Part shown: piece after piece, positions 1 to 7,091 of the stretch
Position numbering within the stretch: position 1 is the first letter of the stretch
Layout: the number at the start of each line of letters is the position of its first letter
NCBI GenBank assembly: GCA_018672145.1
Contig: JABHGH010000125.1
Coordinates: 1-17,050 of the forward strand
Length of the DNA: 17,050 nucleotides
DNA from: Flavobacteriaceae bacterium
GTDB taxonomy: Bacteria; Bacteroidota; Bacteroidia; Flavobacteriales; Flavobacteriaceae
Direction: 5' to 3'
The notes under the pieces: model-generated
Databases searched by the model: none
Seen by the model: the letters and a program-made list of their open reading frames with translations, nothing else
Told to the model about the DNA's origin: nothing
Translations under genes and position numbers: made by a program

Positions 1-2
1 AT

Positions 3-962
3 TCATACAACGCACAAACTGAAAAATCAATGGAAGTGGTGATTGCGCAACCAAATATTGATCCCTACAACGAAAAGTTTGTGACGTCAGATTTAGAACA
101 ATGCAAATCCCTCTTTCGTTTGGTTTCACCACACATAAAACCTTCAACGGATATCATTCTTGCTCCTGAGACCTATTTTACTGAGGGCTATGGAGTGTAT
201 TTACCGCGTTTTCAGTCGAGTACTTTACACAGAGTAATCGAAGAAAGTTTAGGCGAGTCAAGCCAAACACAATTATTAACCGGTATTCAATTTTACAACA
301 TTTATGATGAAGCTAACAAAACAGTTTCTTCTAACCAATATGACACAAAATGGGTTGATTTTTATAATAGCGCATTTTTGAGTGGAAACGGCCCCTTACA
401 AGTCTATCATAAATCTAAACTTGTTGTCGGCGTTGAAAACCTTCCATACAAAAACATCATTGAACCAATACTGGGCAATATTATGATTGATTTGGGCGGA
501 ACGGTTAGTACTCGTGCTACAGATTCCGAACGGAAAGTTTTTGAAACCAACAATGGCACTCGTCTTGCTCCTATCATTTGTTACGAATCCGTATACGGTT
601 CATTTGTCACAGGGTTTGTTCGCAATGGCGCACAGCTTTTGGCAGTAATGACAAACGATGCTTGGTGGGGAGAAACACCTGGCCATCGCCAGTTACTGAG
701 TTATACTAAATTGAGGGCTATCGAAACTCGATTGCCAGTTGTTCGATCTGCAAATACTGGAATTTCTGCTATCATTGATCCTCGTGGAGAAATTACGCAA
801 CAAATTCCATATCTAGAACGAAGCGCAATCTCTGCAACCATTTATCCGCAAAACATTTTTACATTTTATGTCAAGTATGGAGATTACATTGGACGCCTCT
901 CTTTGCTTATTTCGGGACTACTTCTTTTACTCGCATTCGCACGTAAAAAAACTGATTTATAG
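3..962 (+). CDS. lnt: Apolipoprotein N-acyltransferase, C-terminal part (5' end outside the window)
   Basis: Lnt transfers the third acyl chain onto the N-terminal cysteine of lipoproteins at the periplasmic face of the inner membrane. The frame is open from the window edge, so the membrane-spanning N-terminal half is missing and the ATG at 30 is an internal methionine. Numbered from that Met, the nitrilase-fold (CN hydrolase) domain shows all catalytic landmarks: Glu47 in LAPET, Lys128 in YHKSKL, Glu136 eight residues later, and Cys184-Tyr185-Glu186 in ICYES. By family knowledge these match E. coli Glu267, Lys335, Glu343 and Cys387-Tyr388-Glu389. AWWG near residue 211 is typical of the family, and a last hydrophobic segment lies at about 290-305. 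The stop is followed by a hairpin terminator. The call is secure; only the truncation limits it. Confidence 0.95.
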   Translation, partial: SYNAQTEKSMEVVIAQPNIDPYNEKFVTSDLEQCKSLFRLVSPHIKPSTDIILAPETYFTEGYGVYLPRFQSSTLHRVIEESLGESSQTQLLTGIQFYNIYDEANKTVSSNQYDTKWVDFYNSAFLSGNGPLQVYHKSKLVVGVENLPYKNIIEPILGNIMIDLGGTVSTRATDSERKVFETNNGTRLAPIICYESVYGSFVTGFVRNGAQLLAVMTNDAWWGETPGHRQLLSYTKLRAIETRLPVVRSANTGISAIIDPRGEITQQIPYLERSAISATIYPQNIFTFYVKYGDYIGRLSLLISGLLLLLAFARKKTDL

Positions 963-989
963 GCAGTTATATAAATTAACTTACTAAAT

Positions 990-1026
990 TAGCAAAAAAA
1001 ACTCGCCACGTACTCGTGGTTTTTTG
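990..1026 (+). terminator. Rho-independent terminator after lnt
   Basis: A 5-bp GC-rich stem, CCACG (1006-1010) with CGTGG (1015-1019), encloses the loop TACT and is followed by six T (1020-1025). An A-run at 994-1001 upstream can extend pairing with the T tract. It ends only three bases before the next ATG (1029), so it lies in the leader of the adenosyltransferase gene. Confidence 0.6.
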
Positions 1027-1028
1027 GT

Positions 1029-1577
1029 ATGAAAATATACACTAAAACTGGTGATCATGGCATGACCTCCCTCTATGGAGGTGAGCGTGTATCGAAAAGT
1101 CACCTTCGGATTGAAACCTATGGAACTGTTGACGAGCTCAACGCTTGGATTGGCATGATTGTTAGTAATATTGAAGATGACAATTGTCAAAAAGATTTGA
1201 TCGTTATCCAAAATCATCTTTTTGTTCTCGGTGCTATGCTTGCAGTTGACTCCGAGTTGGCTAAATTACCCCTTGAAAAAATCAACGATAAAGATGTTAA
1301 ATGGTTAGAAAAGTGTATCGATAAAATCGTTTCTAAACTACCCCCAATGACACATTTTATTCTTCCTGGCGGAAACACCGTTTCTTCTTATGCACATCTC
1401 GCACGATGTGTATGCAGAAGAGCCGAACGACTCACTGTTACGCTTGAAAAAAGTGCTTATGTAGACAGTGTTGGACTTATTTACCTCAATCGACTTTCTG
1501 ATTATTTGTTTTGTCTTGCTAGAAAAATATGCAAAGACACTGACAATGATGAAGTTAAGTGGATTCCAAGAATATGA
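1029..1577 (+). CDS. pduO: PduO-type ATP:cob(I)alamin adenosyltransferase
   Basis: This enzyme transfers the adenosyl group of ATP to cob(I)alamin to give coenzyme B12 (adenosylcobalamin), needed for instance by methylmalonyl-CoA mutase. At 182 residues it has the usual length of the family, a cytoplasmic helical-bundle homotrimer. The N-terminal nucleotide-binding motif is clear (KIYTKTGDHGMTSLYGG, residues 2-18), followed by YGTVDELNA (31-39). The second signature, LPGGNTVSSYAHLARCVCRR (112-131), with AER after it, carries the conserved arginines, and LNRLSDYLF (153-161) is the C-terminal signature. The ATG at 1029 places the conserved KIYTKTGD at the very N-terminus, as is normal. No cobalamin riboswitch is seen upstream. 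It sits alone between two terminators. The family also includes human MMAB; the name pduO is by family, and propanediol metabolism is not implied. Confidence 0.93.
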   Translation: MKIYTKTGDHGMTSLYGGERVSKSHLRIETYGTVDELNAWIGMIVSNIEDDNCQKDLIVIQNHLFVLGAMLAVDSELAKLPLEKINDKDVKWLEKCIDKIVSKLPPMTHFILPGGNTVSSYAHLARCVCRRAERLTVTLEKSAYVDSVGLIYLNRLSDYLFCLARKICKDTDNDEVKWIPRI

Positions 1578-1585
1578 AGTTTTTG

Positions 1586-1616
1586 CTTGCATAATTCATC
1601 TAAAAATTTATTTTTG
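1586..1616 (+). promoter_or_regulatory. Candidate Bacteroidota promoter for the DUF2795-type gene
   Basis: TATTTTTG (1609-1616) fits the Bacteroidota -7 element TAnnTTTG exactly. CTTG (1586-1589) lies 19 bases upstream, the usual spacing for a -33 TTTG-like element (TTTG at 1582-1585 would give 23). The expected start is near 1623, leaving a short leader before the ATG at 1637. Confidence 0.5.
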
Positions 1617-1636
1617 CAACTCTAATAAAGTAATGT

Positions 1637-1858
1637 ATGTACTGGACTTTAGAACTTGCATCTTATCTAAGTGACGCCCCATGGCCAGCGAATAAAGATG
1701 AATTGATTGATTTTGCGATACGCACGGGGTCTCCTCTTGAGGTCGTAGAAAACCTCCAAGCCATTGAAGACGAAGGTGAAATTTACGAATCTATCGATGA
1801 AATATGGCCTGATTATCCAACCGATGAGGATTATCTTTGGAATGAAGATGAGTATTAA
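1637..1858 (+). CDS. Small acidic DUF2795-domain protein
   Basis: This 73-residue protein is extremely acidic: 21 Asp/Glu against 2 Lys/Arg, with runs such as EDEGE and NEDEY at the C-terminus. From memory it matches the DUF2795-type small proteins that lie directly upstream of secA in many Flavobacteriia. Typical features are the start MYWTLELASYL, APWPANKDELIDFAIR in the middle (residues 14-29), and the IWPDYPT segment (56-62). The family's function is unknown. It has no signal peptide or membrane segment, so it should be a soluble cytoplasmic protein. The ATG at 1637 gives the conserved MYW start; an out-of-frame ATG lies four bases upstream at 1633. A TAnnTTTG promoter precedes it and a strong terminator follows, so it appears to be transcribed on its own. 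Confidence 0.85.
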   Translation: MYWTLELASYLSDAPWPANKDELIDFAIRTGSPLEVVENLQAIEDEGEIYESIDEIWPDYPTDEDYLWNEDEY

Positions 1859-1877
1859 TTAACACTTGCACTTTTTT

Positions 1878-1900
1878 AAGGTCTATAACGACCTTTTTTT
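1878..1900 (+). terminator. Rho-independent terminator after the DUF2795-type gene
   Basis: A perfect 6-bp stem, AAGGTC (1878-1883) with GACCTT (1890-1895), encloses a 6-base loop and runs into further T (1896-1900). It lies 20 bases after the stop codon and separates this gene from secA. Confidence 0.8.
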
Positions 1901-1903
1901 CCT

Positions 1904-1911
1904 TATTTTTG
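1904..1911 (+). promoter_or_regulatory. Candidate -7 element for the secA operon
   Basis: TATTTTTG (1904-1911) is identical to the octamer ahead of the preceding gene and fits TAnnTTTG. It lies just behind the terminator and 18 bases before the secA ATG. No TTTG-like -33 element is seen at the right distance, where the terminator stem lies, so this is weaker than the upstream promoter. Confidence 0.35.
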
Positions 1912-1929
1912 ATGTCCTAGTCAAAAAAT

Positions 1930-4900
1930 ATGAGCCTTTTAAATCGTGTTTTAAGCATATTTGTTGGAGACAAATCTCGAAAAGATTTAAAATCCATCCA
2001 CCCTATTGTTTCTGAAATTTTAAAAGAGGAGCAAGCTCTTTTAGATATATCAAACGACGAACTTCGAGAAAAAACCTTTGAGTTTAAGAAGAAAATACAG
2101 AATGTACGCGCAGCCTTTCAAAAAGAAATTGAAGCAGTACAAACCCAAATCGATGTAAACGAAAACATCGATGAAAAAGAAAAATTATATACGGAGATTG
2201 ACAGATTAGAGACAAAATCTGATGAAGATGTAGCGCTACTACTCGACGAAATTCTACCCGCTGCCTTTGCCGTAGTCAAAGAAACGGCCAAACGTTTTAC
2301 CAACAACGCTACCATAAAGGTAACCGCAAACGCTTTTGACAGGGAAATATCGTCAACTAAAGCATATGTAAAGATTGACGGGGAGAATGCAACATGGGCA
2401 AACTCATGGAATGCGGCCGGAAAACAAGTGACTTGGAACATGGTTCATTATGACGTTCAGCTTATCGGCGGTATCATAATGCACAAAGGAAAAATAGGAG
2501 AAATGCAAACTGGGGAAGGAAAAACCTTGGTTGCTACTCTGCCCGTTTATTTAAATGCACTTACTGGTAAAGGCGTGCATTTGGTTACCGTCAATGATTA
2601 TCTAGCAAAAAGAGATAGCGCATGGATGGCGCCATTGTTTGAGTTTCACGGTCTTAGTATCGATTGTGTTGATTACCATAAACCAAACTCTCCAGCTCGC
2701 CGAAAAGCGTATCAAGCCGATGTAACTTATGGCACCAATAACGCCTTTGGCTTTGACTATTTGAGAGATAATATGGCGCACTCAGCCGAAGACATGGTGC
2801 AACGCAAGCACAACTTTGCTATTGTTGATGAAGTTGACTCAGTTTTAATTGACGACGCAAGAACACCTCTTATTATATCTGGACCTGTTCCCGAAGGAGA
2901 TCGCCATGAGTTTACTGATCTTAAGCCAAAAATTGCGCAACTTGTACAAAACCAACGCCAATACATCAATTCAGTGTTGGCTGATGCCAAAAAACTGATT
3001 GCTGAAGGAAACACCAAAGATGGTGGGTTTTTGTTGTTGCGCGCTTTTAGAGGATTGCCAAAAAACAAGGCCTTAATCAAGTTTTTGAGTCAAGAAGGAG
3101 TTCGTCAACTCTTGCAAAAGACAGAAGGACAATATATGCAAGACAACAACCGCGAAATGCCCAAGGTTGATGCAGAACTGTTTTTTGTTATCGACGAAAA
3201 AAACAACCAGATTGAGCTTAGCGACAAAGGAGTAGAGCATTTGTCAGACAGTAAAAACGCAGCTGACTTTTTCGTTCTTCCCAACCTAGGTGCAGAAATT
3301 GCAAAAATTGAAAGTAAGAAACTAGATATCGAGCAAGAAGCCGAGGAAAAAGAATCCTTATTCAAGGACTTTAGTATCAAAAGTGAGCGAATCCATACTC
3401 TGAATCAACTTCTAAAAGCATACACCCTGTTCGAGAAAGACATTGCTTATGTCGTTATGGATAATCAAGTGAAGATTGTCGATGAACAGACAGGTAGAAT
3501 TATGGAAGGTCGTCGCTATTCTGATGGTCTACATCAAGCTATTGAGGCAAAAGAGAATGTCAAAATTGAAGCTGCTACTCAGACTTTCGCAACAATCACC
3601 CTGCAAAACTATTTCCGGATGTACAAGAAGCTCGCGGGCATGACAGGTACAGCAGTCACAGAAGCTGGTGAGTTTTGGGAAATCTACGAGCTCGATGTTG
3701 TTGAAATCCCAACAAATCGACCTATTGCAAGGAATGACGAAAATGATTTGATTTACAAAACAAAACGTGAGAAATACAACGCTGTTATTGACCAGGTTAC
3801 CCAACTTTCTACAGAAGGACGTCCAGTATTAATTGGTACGACATCAGTTGAAATTTCTGAACTATTAAGTCGAATGCTGCAACGTCAAAACGTGAGGCAC
3901 AACGTACTCAACGCAAAGCTCCATAAAAAAGAAGCAGATATCGTTGCTGAAGCTGGTGATGCAGGTATCGTTACCATCGCAACAAACATGGCTGGTCGAG
4001 GAACTGACATTAAGATCAATGATAAAGTCAAAACAGCAGGTGGACTCGCTATCATTGGAACCGAACGTCATGACTCGAGACGTGTTGACCGTCAGCTTCG
4101 TGGGCGTGCAGGGCGTCAAGGCGACCCAGGAAGCTCGCAGTTTTATGTCTCGCTAGAAGATAACCTCATGCGATTATTCGGATCAGATCGAGTATCGAAG
4201 ATGATGGACCGTATGGGCGTCAAAGAGGGAGAAGTTATTCAACATTCTTTAATGACCAAATCTATTGAACGAGCGCAAAAGAAAGTCGAAGAAAACAACT
4301 TTGGAATTCGCAAACGATTGCTGGAGTATGATGATGTGATGAACGCACAACGTGAAGTAGTTTATAAACGTCGTAAACACGCTCTTAAAGGAGAGCGACT
4401 CAAGGTAGATATCGCAAATATGATTTACGATACCGCCGAGGGAATTGTTGAAACAAATCTCGAAGCCAAAGACTTTAAAAACTTTGAGTTTGAATTGATC
4501 CGCTTCTTTTCCATTAGTTCCCCTGTCAATACTGAAGAATTTGAAACCCAAGACGTCAACAGCTTAGTTGATAAGGTTTACGATGCTGCCTATGAACATT
4601 TTCAGAGCAAAACAAAACAAAGTGCCGAACAGGTGTATCCTGTTATTAAAGATGTTTATGAAAACCCAACCAATAAGTTTGAGAGAATTGTTGTGCCATT
4701 TACAGACGGAAAGAAAACGCTTAATGTTGTCACAAATCTTAAAAACGCTTACGACTCCAAAGGAACTCAGCTAATAGACGACTTCGAAAAAAATATTAGC
4801 TTAGCTATAATTGATGAGGCATGGAAAGAGCATCTTCGAAAAATGGATGAACTTAAACAATCCGTTCAATTGGCTGTCCACGAACAGAAAGATCCCTTGT

Positions 4901-5298
4901 TGATCTACAAGTTTGAAGCGTTTGAGCTGTTTAAAAACCTGATCGATAAAATCAATAGAGATATTATTTCTTTCTTGTTCAAAGGTGAACTTCCTTCACG
5001 AAACGCTCAACCTATTCGAGAAGCTCGGAATGTTCGACGAAAGCAGAATATGGAAACTTCAAAAGAAGAAGTTTTAAACAGCGATGAAATGGCAATGCGA
5101 AATCGTCAAGTGGGAGCAAGAGCTGGACAACAACAAAGAGAAACCATAGAAACCGTTGTTCGTGAACGACCAAAGATTGGACGAAATGAACGTGTTGAAA
5201 TCCAAAACGTCGTTTCAGGAGAGCGAAAAACTGTTAAGTTTAAACAAGCAGAACCATTACTTATAAAAGGGGAATGGGTGCTTATTGAGTCGTCATGA
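1930..5298 (+). CDS. secA: Preprotein translocase ATPase SecA
   Basis: SecA is the motor that drives unfolded preproteins through SecYEG, using ATP, at the cytoplasmic face of the inner membrane. The 1122 residues contain every landmark: Walker A GEGKT (195-199), Walker B DEVD (300-303), TGTNNAFGFDYLRDN between them, the preprotein cross-linking region, GMTGTA, then the second motor domain with NMAGRGTDI (686-694), GTERHDSRRVDRQLRGRAGR (710-729) and QGDPG. The helical scaffold (IDEAWKEHL, EQKDPLLIYK) follows. It is about 220 residues longer than E. coli SecA. Much of the excess is a roughly 90-residue insertion after ISGPVPEGD (about 325-415), typical of Bacteroidota. The C-terminus ends in EPLLIKGEWVLIESS and lacks the Cys-rich zinc tail that binds SecB. 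The stop overlaps the next start (ATGA). Confidence 0.99.
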   Translation: MSLLNRVLSIFVGDKSRKDLKSIHPIVSEILKEEQALLDISNDELREKTFEFKKKIQNVRAAFQKEIEAVQTQIDVNENIDEKEKLYTEIDRLETKSDEDVALLLDEILPAAFAVVKETAKRFTNNATIKVTANAFDREISSTKAYVKIDGENATWANSWNAAGKQVTWNMVHYDVQLIGGIIMHKGKIGEMQTGEGKTLVATLPVYLNALTGKGVHLVTVNDYLAKRDSAWMAPLFEFHGLSIDCVDYHKPNSPARRKAYQADVTYGTNNAFGFDYLRDNMAHSAEDMVQRKHNFAIVDEVDSVLIDDARTPLIISGPVPEGDRHEFTDLKPKIAQLVQNQRQYINSVLADAKKLIAEGNTKDGGFLLLRAFRGLPKNKALIKFLSQEGVRQLLQKTEGQYMQDNNREMPKVDAELFFVIDEKNNQIELSDKGVEHLSDSKNAADFFVLPNLGAEIAKIESKKLDIEQEAEEKESLFKDFSIKSERIHTLNQLLKAYTLFEKDIAYVVMDNQVKIVDEQTGRIMEGRRYSDGLHQAIEAKENVKIEAATQTFATITLQNYFRMYKKLAGMTGTAVTEAGEFWEIYELDVVEIPTNRPIARNDENDLIYKTKREKYNAVIDQVTQLSTEGRPVLIGTTSVEISELLSRMLQRQNVRHNVLNAKLHKKEADIVAEAGDAGIVTIATNMAGRGTDIKINDKVKTAGGLAIIGTERHDSRRVDRQLRGRAGRQGDPGSSQFYVSLEDNLMRLFGSDRVSKMMDRMGVKEGEVIQHSLMTKSIERAQKKVEENNFGIRKRLLEYDDVMNAQREVVYKRRKHALKGERLKVDIANMIYDTAEGIVETNLEAKDFKNFEFELIRFFSISSPVNTEEFETQDVNSLVDKVYDAAYEHFQSKTKQSAEQVYPVIKDVYENPTNKFERIVVPFTDGKKTLNVVTNLKNAYDSKGTQLIDDFEKNISLAIIDEAWKEHLRKMDELKQSVQLAVHEQKDPLLIYKFEAFELFKNLIDKINRDIISFLFKGELPSRNAQPIREARNVRRKQNMETSKEEVLNSDEMAMRNRQVGARAGQQQRETIETVVRERPKIGRNERVEIQNVVSGERKTVKFKQAEPLLIKGEWVLIESS

Positions 5299-6401
5299 TT
5301 GTAATCATTGGTCCCGCACATCCATACCGGGGTGGCATCGCTGACACTAATGAATCATTAGCATATACACTTTTATCACAAGGGCATGACGTCAAGATTT
5401 TTACATTTTCACGAATGTACCCTAACGCATTATTTCCAGGAAAAACACAATTTAGCAGCAAAGAGAAACCCTATGACCTTGACATTGAAAGAACCATAGA
5501 CTCTTTGCGACCAAAAACTTGGGTTAACACGTCAAAATTGATCAATAAACTTTCACCATCTCTGATCATTTTTCGTTATTGGACGCCATTTCTTAGTCCA
5601 TGTTTAGGCACTATTGCACGTTTACTGAAATCCTTCACGAGAATTGCAATAGTCGACAATGCCAAAGGACATGAACCAAAAATGGGTGAGTCTGCGTTAC
5701 TTCGCTACTTTTTAGGTTCGCAAGACGGGTTGCTGTCATTCTCCGAAAATGTGACTCAGCAATTACAAAGAAAGACACAGAAAACGGTCGTTACACACCC
5801 CCACCCCGTAAACCAAGGTCTTCCTTCAAAAATTGAAAAATCAAGAGCACGAACCATTTTAGGATTAAATAAAAATGCTCCAGTCTTATTGTTTTTTGGA
5901 CTACTTCGGAAATATAAAGGGGTTGAAGTACTCATTGACGCTATTGCAGAACTCAGAGGTAAATTACCAAACGTTCAACTTTTAATTGTTGGGGAGGCTT
6001 ACACGTCAATTGAACCTTATTTAAAGAAGATCAAAACATTGGATCTTGAGAACAATATCAGCTTTCACACATCTTATATTGAAGACAAGGATGTAAGTGT
6101 TTGGTTTTCGGCCTCTGATTGTGTTGTGCAACCTTATCAATCAGCAAGTCAAAGTGGAATTACACCCATGGCACTTCATTTTCATCGTCCGATGGTCGTG
6201 ACTGATGTCGGAGGATTAGCAGAAGGATTAGCACCACCTGTCGCCAAAATTGTTTCGCCTTACGCTCATGCAATTGCAAATGGAATTTTTTCTGTGATAA
6301 ACGCAAAGCTCCCCGAAGAAAAAGATTTTAAGGAGTACCTCGAACAAAGAAGTTGGAAAAAGTTTACAAAAAAAATGACAGCTTTTGCACAATCTTTGTA
6401 G
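5295..6401 (+). CDS. GT-B fold glycosyltransferase (GT4-like), substrate unknown
   Basis: This 368-residue, apparently cytoplasmic protein has the two-domain layout of GT-B glycosyltransferases. The N-terminal domain starts with a beta-strand and glycine loop (IIGPAHPYRGGIADTN, residues 4-19), as in GT4 acceptor-binding domains. The C-terminal nucleotide-sugar domain begins with VLLFFGLLRKYKGVEVLI (197-214) and continues through IVGE (231-234) and SDCVVQPYQSASQSG (274-288) to PMVVTDVGGLAEG (299-311). The usual EX7E donor-binding motif is not intact: the expected first Glu lies within SASQSG and the second falls in GITPMAL. There is no signal peptide. The ATG overlaps the secA stop in ATGA, implying translational coupling. 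Donor and acceptor cannot be named from sequence; lipid- or envelope-glycan synthesis is only suggested by context. Confidence 0.85.
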   Translation: MIVIIGPAHPYRGGIADTNESLAYTLLSQGHDVKIFTFSRMYPNALFPGKTQFSSKEKPYDLDIERTIDSLRPKTWVNTSKLINKLSPSLIIFRYWTPFLSPCLGTIARLLKSFTRIAIVDNAKGHEPKMGESALLRYFLGSQDGLLSFSENVTQQLQRKTQKTVVTHPHPVNQGLPSKIEKSRARTILGLNKNAPVLLFFGLLRKYKGVEVLIDAIAELRGKLPNVQLLIVGEAYTSIEPYLKKIKTLDLENNISFHTSYIEDKDVSVWFSASDCVVQPYQSASQSGITPMALHFHRPMVVTDVGGLAEGLAPPVAKIVSPYAHAIANGIFSVINAKLPEEKDFKEYLEQRSWKKFTKKMTAFAQSL

Positions 6402-6422
6402 ATTAGAAAAAATTTCATTCTC

Positions 6423-7091
6423 ATGAGAACCTATATAACCTACCCCTTCTTGGGAATAATTTATATTTTTTTGGTATCTAGTCACATTGGACCATCATCT
6501 AGTGTTGATCGAGAAAAATCTGCTTATTTGCCAAATGCTAAAAATCTCCAACAATACGAAACAGCCTATTTTGCTTCAGGCTGCTTTTGGTGTGTAGAAG
6601 CAATTTTTGAAAGTGTCTATGGGGTTACCAAAGTTGTTTCTGGCTATGCTGGAGGAAAAACAAAAAACCCAAACTATCAACAAATTGGAACTGGAAGAAC
6701 TGGACACGCAGAGACAGTCGAAGTCTATTATGATCCCAATAAAGTGAATTTCAAAACCCTGCTTGTTGTTTTTTTTAGTTCGCATGATCCCACAACAAAA
6801 AATAGACAAGGTCCAGATTCGGGGTCACAATACCGCTCCATCGCTTTTTACAAAAGTGATGAAGAGCGTAAACTGATCAACGACTACATTCAGACATTGA
6901 CCGAAGAAAAAACATTTCCCAACCCTATTGTTACAGAAATTCAACCATTTACTTCTTTTTACAAAGCAGAGGAATACCACCAAGATTTTGAAAAATTGAA
7001 CCCACAAAACCCCTATGTAAAGCAAATTTCAATCCCACGTTTAAACCGATTTAAAAAGAGTAACCCAGATTTATTAAAAAACGACAAATGA
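6423..7091 (+). CDS. msrA: Peptide methionine-(S)-sulfoxide reductase MsrA, probably exported or membrane-anchored
   Basis: MsrA reduces the S form of methionine sulfoxide in proteins. The catalytic motif GCFWC is at residues 53-57, with Cys54 as the likely attacking residue. GHAETVEVYY (94-103) holds the conserved Glu, and HDPTTKNRQGPDSGSQYRS (121-139) and KAEEYHQDF (181-189) are family signatures. A second cysteine, Cys57, could serve in recycling. The core begins near residue 47, and a 46-residue extension precedes it. That extension holds a hydrophobic stretch (about 7-22) after MRTYITYP, which looks like a signal peptide or membrane anchor and suggests action outside the cytoplasm. There is no clear lipobox. 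The gene lies 21 bases after the glycosyltransferase stop and its own stop overlaps the next start (ATGA). Confidence 0.95.
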   Translation: MRTYITYPFLGIIYIFLVSSHIGPSSSVDREKSAYLPNAKNLQQYETAYFASGCFWCVEAIFESVYGVTKVVSGYAGGKTKNPNYQQIGTGRTGHAETVEVYYDPNKVNFKTLLVVFFSSHDPTTKNRQGPDSGSQYRSIAFYKSDEERKLINDYIQTLTEEKTFPNPIVTEIQPFTSFYKAEEYHQDFEKLNPQNPYVKQISIPRLNRFKKSNPDLLKNDK

